DNA of 64,000 nt from Myxococcales bacterium (GTDB taxonomy: Bacteria > Myxococcota_A > Polyangia > Haliangiales > Haliangiaceae): positions 731,501 to 795,500 of the forward strand of contig JADJGV010000001.1 in NCBI GenBank assembly GCA_016707895.1, read 5' to 3'. The position numbers and the translations under genes were made by a program. Below the pieces are notes generated by a model, which was given only the letters and a program-made list of their open reading frames with translations, was not told the origin of the DNA and searched no databases. Shown here one piece after another: positions 33,198 through 45,126 of the stretch (within the stretch, counting starts at the first letter, position 1; every line of letters begins with the position of its first letter).

Positions 33198-34718
33198 ATG
33201 GCTGCGATCGACTCGCTCCTCCGCGTCATGTCGCTGCGCGGCGCGGAGGCCATGATCATCTCGACCGGCCAGGTGCCGACCTTGCGCCGCGGCGGCCACG
33301 CCGAGCCGATGGCGATGCCGCCGATCGATCCGGTCATGGTGATGGCGTTCGTCGACGAGCTGGTGCCGCCCGCGACCCGGGCCGCGCTCGACGCCAAGGG
33401 CAGCGCCGACGTGCAGCACGCGGTCGGCGCCGACGGCTACGCGATCGCGATCGAGCGCACCACCGCCGGCTTCCGCCTGCTGGTGCGCCAGGCCCGGCCG
33501 GCGCTGGCCGCCGTCGCGCCGCCCGCCGCGCCCAGCGCCCCGCCGCCCGCGCCGGGCCGCGCCACCGCGAGCCCCGCCGTCGCCACGCCGCCGCCGCCCG
33601 CGCGCGACGCCGCGTCGCCGCCGTCCGCCCACGCCGCCGCCGCCGCCGCCCGCCCCGCCGCCAGCGTCGCCGCGCTCCTGGCCGCCGTCGCTCACGCCGC
33701 CGCGCGCCAGGCGTCCGACCTGCTCCTGTCGAGCGGGCTGGTGCCCCGGGTCCGCATCGACGGCGACCTGGTCGAGCTCGATGACGCCGCGCCCAGCGCC
33801 GACGACCTGCGCGCGCTGGTGGCCCACCTCGGCGGCGACGCCGCCGCGCACGAGCTCGCGCGCGACGGCGCGGTCGATTTCGGCGCCACCGTCGGCGCGG
33901 CGCGGCTCCGCGGCCACGGCTTCGCGCACGAGCGCGGCGTCGGCGTCGCGATCCGCCTGCTGCGCACCGACGTGCCGAGCCTGACCAGCCTCGGGCTGCC
34001 CGAGGATCTCACCGCGCTGGTCACGCAGCGCAGCGGGCTGGTGCTGGTGGCCGGGCCGACCGGCTCGGGCAAGTCGACCACGCTGGTGGCGCTGGTCGGC
34101 TACCTCAACCACCACCGCGCCCGCCACGTCGTCACGCTCGAAGATCCGATCGAGTTCTTGCACGAGCCCGATCGCTGCTTGATCCACCAGCGCGAGATCG
34201 GCCGCCACGCGCCGAGCTTCGCCAGCGGGCTGCGCGCCGCGCTGCGCGAGGCGCCCGACGTGATCGTCGTCGGCGAGCTGCGCGACGCCGAGACCATCGG
34301 GATCGCGCTCACCGCCGCCGAGACCGGCCACCTCGTGCTGGGCACGGTCCACGCGCCCGGCGCCGGCGGCGCGATCGATCGGCTGATCGACGCGTACCCC
34401 GCGCACCAGCAAGATCAGGCGCGCACCCAGGTGGCCGCGGCGCTGCGCTGCGTGCTGACCCAGTACCTCCTGCCCACCCGCCACGGCGGCCGCGCGGTCG
34501 CGCTCGAGCGGGTCCCGATCACGCCGGCGATCGCCGCGCTGATCCGCAAGGACGAGCTGCAGATGCTGCAGACGCACCTGCAGACCGGCCGCGACGCCGG
34601 CATGGTGCCGCTCGAGCGCAACCTGGCCCGGCTGGTCCGCGCCGGCCTGGTCGACGGCGCGGTCGCGCGGGCCGCGGCCATCGATCTCGACTACTTCGAG
34701 CGCGCCGTGCGCGGGTGA
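33198..34718 (+). CDS. PilT/PilU-type secretion ATPase with extra N-terminal domain
   Basis: 506 residues. Retraction-type ATPase of type IV pili: Walker A 'GPTGSGKSTT' (286-295), Asp box 'LEDPIEFLHEPDRC', Walker B 'DVIVVGELRDAETI', His box 'TGHLVLGTVHAPGA'. The usual N-terminal domain ('AARQASDLLLSSGLVPRVRIDGDLV', in parts ARQASDLLLSSGLVP, RVRIDGDLVELDD) starts near residue 170. It is preceded by a similar ~95-residue domain ('MAAIDSLLRVMSLRGAEAMIIS', in parts) and a Pro/Ala-rich linker (about 100-160), so the first domain may be a degenerate duplicate. It probably powers twitching or a pilus-like machine; no pilin genes lie nearby. Confidence 0.93.
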   Translation: MAAIDSLLRVMSLRGAEAMIISTGQVPTLRRGGHAEPMAMPPIDPVMVMAFVDELVPPATRAALDAKGSADVQHAVGADGYAIAIERTTAGFRLLVRQARPALAAVAPPAAPSAPPPAPGRATASPAVATPPPPARDAASPPSAHAAAAAARPAASVAALLAAVAHAAARQASDLLLSSGLVPRVRIDGDLVELDDAAPSADDLRALVAHLGGDAAAHELARDGAVDFGATVGAARLRGHGFAHERGVGVAIRLLRTDVPSLTSLGLPEDLTALVTQRSGLVLVAGPTGSGKSTTLVALVGYLNHHRARHVVTLEDPIEFLHEPDRCLIHQREIGRHAPSFASGLRAALREAPDVIVVGELRDAETIGIALTAAETGHLVLGTVHAPGAGGAIDRLIDAYPAHQQDQARTQVAAALRCVLTQYLLPTRHGGRAVALERVPITPAIAALIRKDELQMLQTHLQTGRDAGMVPLERNLARLVRAGLVDGAVARAAAIDLDYFERAVRG

Positions 34719-34722
34719 GGCG

Positions 34723-35205
34723 TCACCCCAAGAGCGGGTTGGCGACCGCCAGGCAGCGTCGCAGCCACGGCCCTGCGACGGTCGCACCCGTGATCGGATC
34801 CGGCAACAGCGTGACGTGACCGAGCGCCTGCTGCTTGGTCCGCAGCGCCCGCGCCGCGTGGCCCAGCACCACGATCGCGCCGTCGTAGCCGGCGGTGCGC
34901 AGCGTCGCGATCGTCGCCAAGCCCGACACCCTGTCGAACGGATCCGACAGCAGCACGACGTCGGGATCGCGGGCCACGGCGTCGAGGAGCCCGGCGAAGG
35001 TCGCGACCCGGTGCGGCTCGAGCGCCAGCGCGCGCAGCCCGCCGCTCACGACCTGCCGCATCGCCATCGGCGCCAGCGCCTGTACCACGCGCAAGCGCCC
35101 GACGCGCCACGCGCGCCGCGCGCCGCCGGCGCTGCCCGCGCTGCGCGACGTCGGCTCTGACGCCAGCTCGATCGAGAGGGCGCGGCGGATCGGCTGGCGA
35201 GTCAT
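34723..35205 (-). CDS. Degenerate response-regulator receiver-like protein
   Basis: 160 residues. The region 'RVATFAGLLDAVARDPDVVLLSDPFDRVSG...LRTAGYDGAIVVLGHA..RTKQQALGHVTLLPDP' (in parts: DPDVVLLSDPFDRVSG, YDGAIVVLGHAARALRTKQQ) follows the strand order of a CheY-like receiver: hydrophobic strand 3 ending near Ser-Asp and a Lys-like element later. The phospho-acceptor position is not clear and the acidic pair is missing, so it may not be phosphorylated. It is convergent with the PilT-like gene, ending 4 bases from it. Possible non-phosphorylated regulator; modest certainty. Confidence 0.6.
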   Translation of the reverse strand: MTRQPIRRALSIELASEPTSRSAGSAGGARRAWRVGRLRVVQALAPMAMRQVVSGGLRALALEPHRVATFAGLLDAVARDPDVVLLSDPFDRVSGLATIATLRTAGYDGAIVVLGHAARALRTKQQALGHVTLLPDPITGATVAGPWLRRCLAVANPLLG

Positions 35206-35396
35206 GGCTGGACAACCTGCACCTCTCGGGCCACATTCCCGCCGACCGAAGGCGGTGTTTCGTGGGCTGCGTGTGCGTAACCGCGGTCACGTCTGTGCCA
35301 AAACGGCATGCCGGGTCAGGTCGGGTCGCCACGTCGGCGCCGCTTGCCCCGGCCGGGCAGGATGCGCCCCGCGGTCCCGGACGTTAGGTTCCTCCC

Positions 35397-36752
35397 GTGA
35401 GCGATCGCCTCACCTCGCGCCCCAACCTCGCGCTGGGCTCTCTCGGCCCTGCGCTGGGACAGCTGCGCGCGCGATCGACGATGCACGTCACCGAGGTGAT
35501 CGCCGCGTTGCTCGCGGTGTGCCGCGCCGAGGAGGCGTTCATCTCGCGCGAGAAGGCGCTCGCCGCGCACTTCTACCCCGCCGCCGATCTCGACGCGCGC
35601 CTGTACCGCCTGCTCGCCGAGCGGACGCGCGAGCGCTGGCCCGCGGCGGTGCTGGGCCCGCTCGCCGACGAGCTGGCCGCCAGCGCGCCGCCGCTGCCCG
35701 GCGCGCTGGTCGCGTTCTTCGCCGCGCGCTGGCTCGAGCGGCAGTTCCGCGCGCTGATCGTCCCGTACTTCCGCGGCGTCGATCGCGAGATCGCGCCCGG
35801 CGAGCCGTGGCCGATCGTCGACTCGCCGGCGGCCCACTACCCGCGCCCGACCGGCAACCCGGCGTCGCGCGGGCGCGCCGCCGATCGCGGCGAGTGGCTG
35901 ACGCTGGCGCCGACGTCGACGGCGGGCCTGCGCGTGCGCCTGCGCTGGCTGGGGCCGCACCTGCCGGTGGTGCGCGCCGGCACCCGCATCGCGATCGCGT
36001 CGCTGTCGCGCGATCCGCTGGCGGACTTCACGTTCGATCGTCTCGCGCCCGACGGCGCGCCGCGGTTCTACGGCGTGCGGCCGGTGGCCGACGACTTCGG
36101 CGCGCGGGTGCAGGCCGCGCTGGCCCACGCCCGCGCGGCGCGCGCGACGATCACGGTGCTGCCCGAGCTGGCGCTCACCGACGCCGAGCACGCGGCGCTC
36201 CTGGCCGACCCCGCCGTCGCCGAGCTGCCGCTCGTGGTGCTGGGCAGCCGCCACGTCGCGCGCCCCACCGACAGCGACGCGCCCGGCCGAAACCTGGCGA
36301 CCTTGGTGTCGCACGGCCGCGTGATCGCCGAGCACGCCAAGATGTCCGATTACTTCCTGCGCGACGGCGGTGTGCACCGCTACGAGCACATCGCGCCGGG
36401 TGACACCGTCGAGGTGCTGCTGTCGGAGCGGCTGTCCGTGGCGATGGTGGTGTGCAAGGACCTCCTCCGGGCCGACTGGCAGAACCTGATCGCGCAGCTC
36501 GCGCCCCGGCTGTTGCTGGTCCCGGCCATGAGCGTCGAATACGCTGACTTCCTCTCATTTGCCGAGCGGCTAGCCCGCGATCCGCAGGCTCACACCGTGG
36601 TGGCGAACGCTGGGCCGGTCCAGGCGATCGTCGGCCGACCCACCCGGGAAGATCCCGTGATCGTTGCGGATCGGCAGGTCGGTCGGTGCGTGGTCTACGA
36701 GGTGGGCAGCAGCTTCGAGGTCGATCACCCCTTGAGTAGCAACTACTCGTGA
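35397..36752 (+). CDS. Carbon-nitrogen hydrolase (nitrilase) fold protein with N-terminal extension
   Basis: 451 residues, GTG start. The C-terminal ~260 residues follow the nitrilase fold with the catalytic-type Glu in 'TVLPELALTD', Lys in 'AEHAKMSDYFL' and Cys353 in 'MVVCKDLLRADWQ', so amidase activity is plausible. The first ~190 residues are an unrelated helical domain with 'VTEVIAALLAVCRAEEAFISREKALAAHF' (in parts VTEVIAALLAVCR and AEEAFISREKALAAH). I do not recognise this arrangement. After it, 145 bases contain an AT-rich palindrome before the next gene. Confidence 0.85.
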   Translation: MSDRLTSRPNLALGSLGPALGQLRARSTMHVTEVIAALLAVCRAEEAFISREKALAAHFYPAADLDARLYRLLAERTRERWPAAVLGPLADELAASAPPLPGALVAFFAARWLERQFRALIVPYFRGVDREIAPGEPWPIVDSPAAHYPRPTGNPASRGRAADRGEWLTLAPTSTAGLRVRLRWLGPHLPVVRAGTRIAIASLSRDPLADFTFDRLAPDGAPRFYGVRPVADDFGARVQAALAHARAARATITVLPELALTDAEHAALLADPAVAELPLVVLGSRHVARPTDSDAPGRNLATLVSHGRVIAEHAKMSDYFLRDGGVHRYEHIAPGDTVEVLLSERLSVAMVVCKDLLRADWQNLIAQLAPRLLLVPAMSVEYADFLSFAERLARDPQAHTVVANAGPVQAIVGRPTREDPVIVADRQVGRCVVYEVGSSFEVDHPLSSNYS

Positions 36753-36753
36753 A

Positions 36754-36775
36754 TTACTTTGTTGACGACAACGTA
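36754..36775. promoter_or_regulatory. AT-rich inverted repeat before the winged-helix gene
   Basis: Within 'TTTGTTGACGACAACGTAAA' the halves GTTG and CAAC are inverted around ACGA, flanked by TTT and AAA. It stands out in a GC-rich genome and lies about 125 bases before the winged-helix regulator start, so an autoregulatory operator or promoter is possible. Confidence 0.35.
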
Positions 36776-36897
36776 AACTAACGACCACACTGGACTTCGC
36801 CCACCGCGGTGCCCCTCGATGGGGCCTCGCGTCGGGCGAACCTTCCTGACCAACCTGTGCAACCGGTCGCTGCCTCGCTTACCCGTGGGAGGTCGTC

Positions 36898-38013
36898 ATG
36901 CTGCGCGACGAAGTGCTCGAGCTCCTGTCCTCCAGCGACCCTACCGACCTCGCGGAGGCGGCCCGCGCGATCGGCCGCGACCTGGCCCACCACCGCACCG
37001 CCGAGGTCGACGAGGTCCGCCGGCACCTCGAGCGGCCGAGCGGCGACGCGTTCGCCCAGGGCTTCGCGCTGGCGGTCGAGCACATCGCCTCGAGCTTCGC
37101 GGTCGCCGGCGCCGAGGCCGACGAGCTGGCGCCGCTGACCCGCGCCATCGCGCTGCGCGCCGGCTGGCGCAAGGTGCTCACCGCGCTGGCCAACGGCGCG
37201 GCGCGCCCCAGCGAGCTGGCGCTGGCGACGGCGCTGTCGCGCAGCCGCATCAGCCACGTGCTGGCCGGCCTCGAGCGCGCCGCGCTGGTCGAGCGGCCGC
37301 GGGTCGAGCCGCCCGGCGACGGCCGCGAGCGCCCGTGCCGCCTGACCCCGCTGGGCTACCGCACGCTCTCCGAGGGCGCGCGCGCGCCGGTGGTGGCCGG
37401 CGCCGACCTCGACGCCGGCGTGGTCGCGACCACCTACCTGCTGGCCAAGCTCTTGGGCCGCGGCCGCGCGTCGAAGGCCGCGCTCGAGGACGCGCTCGCC
37501 GAGCACCTCGACCGCGCCGCGATCCCGCGGGTCATCGACACCGCGCTGCGCGCCGCCAAGAACGCCGGCCTGGCGGTGGTCGGCCCCGACCAGGCCGTGA
37601 CCATGGCCGAGCTGCACCTGCAGGACGTCGTCGCCGACGCGCTGGCCGACGCGCTGGCCGACGATCGCCCGGCGATCCCGGTCATCGACCTGGCGCGGGC
37701 CCGCGCGCCGATCGGCGGCCTGGTGGTGGTGCGCTCGGAGCTGATGCGCTCGCGCTGGGACATCGCGATCGCCCGCCGCGGCCTCGACGATCTGCGCCTG
37801 ATCGCGTCGGCCGACTGGCTGACCGGCGAGGTCGATCGCATCGCGCCGCGCGACCGGCCGTTCGCGATGGTCTACGACAGCCCGTCCTTGGCCCGCTCCG
37901 AGCGCGGCAGCGAGCACGCCCGGGCGCTGTTGCACCGGGCCGACAGCGTCCACTGCTACGCGGTGGCGGGCACCGTGCTCCCCGACGGCGTCGCCGCGAT
38001 CGAGGTCGCGTGA
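36898..38013 (+). CDS. Winged-helix transcriptional regulator
   Basis: 371 residues. The middle part holds a winged helix 'RAGWRKVLTALANGAARPSELALATALSRSRISHVLAGLERAALVERP' (in parts: RKVLTALANGAARPSEL, ALSRSRISHVLAGLERA, ALVERPRVEPP), MarR/ArsR-like. Flanking domains, including 'VIDLARARAPIGGLVVVRSELM', are unrecognised; the C-terminal half may bind a small ligand. Its stop overlaps the GTG of a PyrE-like gene, so it may control that enzyme or use its ligand. An RBS-like GGGAGGTCGTC precedes the ATG. Confidence 0.75.
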   Translation: MLRDEVLELLSSSDPTDLAEAARAIGRDLAHHRTAEVDEVRRHLERPSGDAFAQGFALAVEHIASSFAVAGAEADELAPLTRAIALRAGWRKVLTALANGAARPSELALATALSRSRISHVLAGLERAALVERPRVEPPGDGRERPCRLTPLGYRTLSEGARAPVVAGADLDAGVVATTYLLAKLLGRGRASKAALEDALAEHLDRAAIPRVIDTALRAAKNAGLAVVGPDQAVTMAELHLQDVVADALADALADDRPAIPVIDLARARAPIGGLVVVRSELMRSRWDIAIARRGLDDLRLIASADWLTGEVDRIAPRDRPFAMVYDSPSLARSERGSEHARALLHRADSVHCYAVAGTVLPDGVAAIEVA

Positions 38014-38672
38014 GGCGGCTGCGCACGGTCGGCCTCGACGAGGCCCGCGACGTCGTCGTGGTCACGCCGCGGCGCGGGCTGCCCGAGCTGATGCACCGGG
38101 CGCTGGCCGACACCGGCGCGCTCTTGCACGGCCACTTCGGCCTGCACGGCGGCAAGCACACCGAGTACTTCATCCGCTTCCGCGCGCTGTCGCGCTCGCC
38201 GCAGCTGCTGGGGCTGGTCGCCGATCACCTGGTCAGCCGGATCGAGCCCGACGTCACCACCGTGATCGTGCCCGAGTCGGCCGGCTTCTTCCTCGGCGAC
38301 GCGCTGGCCCAGCGGCTGGGCGCCGGCATCGCGGTGGCGCGCACCGACCTGCAGCGCCGGCCGGCCCGCTCGCTCTACAACGGCAACGTCCGCGCCGGCG
38401 ATCGCGTGCTGGTGGTCAACGACGTCGTCACCACCGGCGCCTCGCTCGAGCCGCTGCTCGATCTCGCGGCCGATCACGGCGCCACCGTGACCGGCGTGCT
38501 GGTGTTCGGCGCCCTCGACGGCCCCGGCTTCCGCGCGATCCTCAACCGCCGCGGCGTGCCCGGCGATCACCTGCTCGAGGCCGGGCCGGCGTGGACGCTG
38601 CACCCGCCCGACCTGTGCCCAGCGTGCGGCCGGGGCGAGCTGCCGCTCTTGCCGGCGGCCGAGCTCAATTGA
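38010..38672 (+). CDS. Orotate phosphoribosyltransferase-like enzyme
   Basis: 220 residues, GTG start inside the previous stop. The type I phosphoribosyltransferase PRPP-binding motif is clear: 'DRVLVVNDVVTTGASLEP'. The N-terminal 'GALLHGHFGLHGGKHTEYFIRF' (in parts GALLHGHFGLHGG, KHTEYFIRF) resembles PyrE. The typical PyrE catalytic loop RKE.K is not seen; the region reads 'VARTDLQRRPARSLYNG'. A C-terminal 'DLCPACGRGELPLL' hints at half a zinc ribbon. It could be a salvage or regulatory transferase linked to the winged-helix regulator. The product as true PyrE is moderate confidence. Confidence 0.75.
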   Translation: MRRLRTVGLDEARDVVVVTPRRGLPELMHRALADTGALLHGHFGLHGGKHTEYFIRFRALSRSPQLLGLVADHLVSRIEPDVTTVIVPESAGFFLGDALAQRLGAGIAVARTDLQRRPARSLYNGNVRAGDRVLVVNDVVTTGASLEPLLDLAADHGATVTGVLVFGALDGPGFRAILNRRGVPGDHLLEAGPAWTLHPPDLCPACGRGELPLLPAAELN

Positions 38673-38684
38673 ACCGTGGTTCCA

Positions 38685-38755
38685 GGGAGCTCGTCGCCGA
38701 GCCCCCTCGGCGGGGTCATCCCCCCGCCGAGCCGCCCCCACGACGCGAGACTCCT
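38685..38755 (+). repeat. Two-hairpin intergenic element, copy B
   Basis: Stem 1: GGG-A-GCTCG, loop TCGC (38694-38697), CGAGC with one mismatch then CCC. Stem 2: CTCGGCGGGG (38706-38715), loop TCATCC, CCCCGCCGAG (38722-38731). Tail 'CCGCCCCCACGACGCGAGACTCC'. Lies 12 bases after the PyrE-like stop. Confidence 0.7.
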
Positions 38756-38831
38756 GGCACCAGCGGATCCGAGGGGTGAGGCGCGGTTCGCGCTTGCCCT
38801 GGGTCGTGGACTCGGAGAAATACTCAACCTC

Positions 38832-39995
38832 ATGTTCGCTCGCTCAACCATGCTGTGGTCAGCCCTCGCCGTCGCGTGCCTCGCGTGCGGCGGCAACGCC
38901 GGGGGCCAGGACGGCACCGACGCCGCGCGCGTCGACACGCCGCCGCCGCCCGACTGCGTCAACGACGGCTGCACCCCGGACCTGGTGTGCAACCCGGCCA
39001 ACGGCGTGTGCGAGCCGATCCCGTGCAACACCCACGGCGACTGCGCCATGGGCAACTACTGCGGGCCCACCGGCGTGTGCGTGCCCAGCAACACCGGCGG
39101 GCCGTGCGACAACGACGACAGCTGCACCAACGGCGAGAGCTGCATCGGCGGGTTCTGCGCCTGCCGCGGCCAGCAGTTCGAAGCCGAGGGCGTGCCGCCC
39201 AACGTGCTGATCGTGCTCGATCGCTCGGGCAGCATGAGCTCGACCGTCGGGAGCCTGTCGAAGTGGCAGATCGCCGTGAACGCGGTCGGGACCCTGCTCG
39301 CCTCGCACGGCGCCCAGGTGCGGTTCGGCCTCGACCTGTTCGAGCCGCCCGCCGGTGGCTCCTGCGCGGCCGGCGCGGTGCTGGTCGCGCCCGACGTCGG
39401 CACCGCTGCGGCGATCAACACGACGCTGGCGATGAACAGCCCCGGCGGCCTGACGCCGATCGGCGGGACGCTGAACGCGCTCACCACCTACGCCGGCCTC
39501 CACGACCCGACCCGCGAGAACTACGTGCTGCTGCTCACCGACGGCAGCGAGTCGTGCGGCGCCAGCAACAGCGGCTTGCTGGCCGTCAACGCGCTGCGCG
39601 CCGGCACCCCGGACATCAAGACCTTCGTCGTCGGCTTCGGCAGCGGCGTCGACACCGCCGCGCTCGACGCCATGGCCATGGCCGGCGGCACGGCCCAGGT
39701 TGGGGCGCCGACGCAGTACTACCAGGCCGACGACGCCGCGTCGCTGGCCACCGCGTTCGACGCGATCGGGTCGGCGGTCCTGTCGTGCACGTACACGCTG
39801 ACCGGCCAGCCCGACGAGAACTCGATGTTCGTCCGCTTCGACGGCGTCAACATCATGCGCGACCCGACCCACCAGAACGGCTGGGACTACGATCCGGTGA
39901 CCAACCAGATCGTCTTCTTCGGCGCGGCCTGCATGTCGCTGCGCAGCGGCGACGTCACCGACCTGGTCGTCGGCAGCGGCTGCTCGGTCGGCTGA
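38832..39995 (+). CDS. VWA-domain lipoprotein with cysteine-rich N-terminus
   Basis: 387 residues. Lipoprotein signal MFARSTMLWSALAVACLACGG (lipobox LACG). A Cys-rich region with 'DCVNDGCTPDLVC', 'NTHGDCAMGNYC' and 'NDDSCTNGESCIGGFCAC' follows, typical of disulfide-rich myxobacterial stalks. A von Willebrand A domain then has 'VLIVLDRSGSMSS' (MIDAS DxSxS), 'GGLTPIGGTL' (MIDAS Thr) and 'YVLLLTDGSESC'. It likely binds metal-dependently at the cell surface. The second ATG at 38850 is possible. A two-hairpin element precedes and another follows the gene. Confidence 0.9.
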   Translation: MFARSTMLWSALAVACLACGGNAGGQDGTDAARVDTPPPPDCVNDGCTPDLVCNPANGVCEPIPCNTHGDCAMGNYCGPTGVCVPSNTGGPCDNDDSCTNGESCIGGFCACRGQQFEAEGVPPNVLIVLDRSGSMSSTVGSLSKWQIAVNAVGTLLASHGAQVRFGLDLFEPPAGGSCAAGAVLVAPDVGTAAAINTTLAMNSPGGLTPIGGTLNALTTYAGLHDPTRENYVLLLTDGSESCGASNSGLLAVNALRAGTPDIKTFVVGFGSGVDTAALDAMAMAGGTAQVGAPTQYYQADDAASLATAFDAIGSAVLSCTYTLTGQPDENSMFVRFDGVNIMRDPTHQNGWDYDPVTNQIVFFGAACMSLRSGDVTDLVVGSGCSVG

Positions 39996-40003
39996 GACCT
40001 TGA

Positions 40004-40068
40004 GAGGGTCTTTCGCAAAGACCCTCCCCCACAAGACGTGGGGCCCCCACCCGAAACGCGAGAGCCGC
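40004..40068 (+). repeat. Two-hairpin intergenic element, copy C
   Basis: Stem 1: GAGGGTCTT with AAGACCCTC around TTCGCA (40004-40026). Stem 2: CCCCAC (40027-40032), loop AAGAC, GTGGGG (40038-40043). Tail 'GGCCCCCACCCGAAACGCGAGAG'. Lies 8 bases after the VWA gene stop. Confidence 0.7.
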
Positions 40069-40087
40069 CAGGTTGGTACGCTTGGGC

Positions 40088-40983
40088 ATGCCGTCGCCGT
40101 TCCCCGCCCCGCCGCGCCCCGACCTGGCGCCCGATCGCGTCGCCACCGCCGACTTCGCGCTGCGCTACGAGGACGTCGCGCAGGACGGCCGGATGACCGC
40201 GATCGCGTTCCCGCCGGCGCTGGGGTGGACGGTGTGGGCCAAGCTGCTGGCCGGCCACCCGTCCGAGCGCGCGCTGCAGGCGCAGGGCATCGTGCCGATC
40301 CTGTCGCGGCTGACGATCGTCGGCACCGACGCGACGATCCGGGTCGACGCGCCGGCCACCGCCACGGGCGGCTACCAGCTGGCGCGGCGCGAGGTCGACG
40401 GCGCGGTCGACAAGCTGTTCCTCAACATGTGGGTCGAGGTCCGGGGCGCGGCCGGCCGGGTGATGCCGCCGACCGGCCCCGGCGCGCCCGTCGTCGCCGG
40501 CACGCTGTTCGCCGAGCACACCTTCACCCGGCTGTTCGCCACCGCCGCCGATCGCAAGGTCACGCGGTTCGCCGTGCCGGGCATGCCCGCGGTGCCCGAC
40601 GCGGTGTACGACGCGCCGGCGCCGACCACCGCGATGGAGCTGCCGGCCGAGGCCACCGCGATCGACGCGCAGTACCACCCCGACCCGGTCGTCACCGCGT
40701 TCGGGCTCGATCACACCGACTCCAACCAGCACGTCAACTCGCTGGTGTACCCGCGGCTGTTCGCCGAGGCCGCGCTGCGCCGGCTGGCCGAGCGCGAGCG
40801 CCCGCGGCGGGTGCTGGTGCGCGCGCTCGACATCGCCTACCGCAAGCCCAGCTTCGCGGGTGACCGCGTGCGCATCCACACCCGGCTGTTCGCGATCGGC
40901 GATCAGGTCGGCGCGGCCGGCTTCGTCGCCGACGTCGACGATCCGGCGGCGCGCCCGCGCTGCTGCGCGCGGATGCTGTTCGG

Positions 40984-40987
<4 letters not shown>
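40088..40987 (+). CDS. Double-hotdog acyl thioesterase-like protein
   Basis: 299 residues with two hotdog halves. The second half carries 'GLDHTDSNQHVNSLVYPRLFEE'-like text (read: LDHTDSNQHVNSLVYPRL), the D.N.HVN...Y motif of the acyl-ACP/acyl-CoA thioesterase family (FAT-like). The first half ('YEDVAQDGRMTAIAFPPALGWT', in parts) lacks that motif. It likely cleaves an acyl thioester. It overlaps the hydantoinase A/B gene (GTGA), an unusual coupling. Confidence 0.75.
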
Positions 40988-44505
<3,518 letters not shown>

Positions 44506-44531
44506 CCACGCCGGCGGTCGCGGTCAACCCG

Positions 44532-44559
44532 TTGCACGGCGCGCGTCGGTGGTTATTGA
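44532..44559 (+). promoter_or_regulatory. Candidate sigma-70 promoter of hsp20
   Basis: TTGCAC (44532-44537), 16-base spacer, TATTGA (44554-44559). Weak fit but in the only AT-leaning stretch of the 131-base region upstream of hsp20. Confidence 0.3.
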
Positions 44560-44581
44560 GATGGTCAGCAGTCGAGGCGCT

Positions 44582-44594
44582 GGTGACAGTCACC
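44582..44594. promoter_or_regulatory. Inverted repeat GGTGACAGTCACC before hsp20
   Basis: GGTGAC and GTCACC form a perfect dyad around A, 23 bases downstream of the candidate -10 and 42 bases before the ATG, a good position for a heat-shock repressor. No known consensus matches. Confidence 0.4.
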
Positions 44595-44636
44595 GCGAAC
44601 CCGGCTCCGCGAACCCTCCCTCTACAGGAGCACGCC

Positions 44637-45071
44637 ATGTCACTCGTCCGTCGTGAGACCGCCCCCGTCCGTTACCGTGACCCCTTCGCCCTGGCCCGCG
44701 ACCTGTTCGCGTGGGATCCGTTCGGCGACCAGCGCCCCGTCGCCACGTTCGCCCCGACGTTCGAGGTCAAGGAGACGCCCGAGGCCTATGTCGTCAAGGC
44801 CGACATGCCCGGCGTCAAGGAGGAGCACCTCGACGTGTCGCTGCACAACGGCATCCTGGCGATCTCGGGCACCCGCGCCGCCGAGGAGCGCAAGGAAGGC
44901 GAGACCTACTTCCTCTACGAGCGCCAGTACGGCTCGTTCTCGCGCAGCTTCTCGCTGCCCGACACCGCCGACGCCGAGCGCGTCGAGGCCAAGCTCGACG
45001 GTGGCGTGCTGACCGTGACCATCGGCAAGCGCGCCGAAGCCAAGCCCAAGAAGATCGCGCTCAAGAAGTAA
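44637..45071 (+). CDS. Small heat-shock protein, Hsp20 family
   Basis: 144 residues with an alpha-crystallin domain (about 38-130): 'PTFEVKETPEAYVVKADMPGVKEEHLDVSLHNGILAISGTR' (in parts: VVKADMPGVKEEHLDVSL, GILAISGTRA), 'YERQYGSFSRSFSLPD' and the 'GVLTVTIGK' strand. ATP-independent holdase that binds unfolding proteins. AGGAG lies 8 bases upstream of the ATG. A perfect 12-bp stem follows the stop. Confidence 0.95.
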   Translation: MSLVRRETAPVRYRDPFALARDLFAWDPFGDQRPVATFAPTFEVKETPEAYVVKADMPGVKEEHLDVSLHNGILAISGTRAAEERKEGETYFLYERQYGSFSRSFSLPDTADAERVEAKLDGGVLTVTIGKRAEAKPKKIALKK

Positions 45072-45081
45072 GGTCGCGACG

Positions 45082-45113
45082 GCGCGCGGCCGGCCCGCTC
45101 CCCGGCCGCGCGC
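45082..45113 (+). terminator. Strong hairpin after hsp20
   Basis: GCGCGCGGCCGG, loop CCCGCTCC, CCGGCCGCGCGC; a perfect 12-bp stem between hsp20 and the thioesterase gene. No T-run. Confidence 0.55.
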
Positions 45114-45126
45114 GTACCATGCGCGC

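Noticed and set aside
33500..33680. Possible intergenic repeat of GCCGCC
   Set aside because: In-frame Ala/Pro-rich linker of the PilT-like ATPase.
35206..35396. Sigma-54 promoter in the divergent region before the nitrilase-fold gene
   Set aside because: A GG...GC pair is present but separated by eight rather than ten bases.
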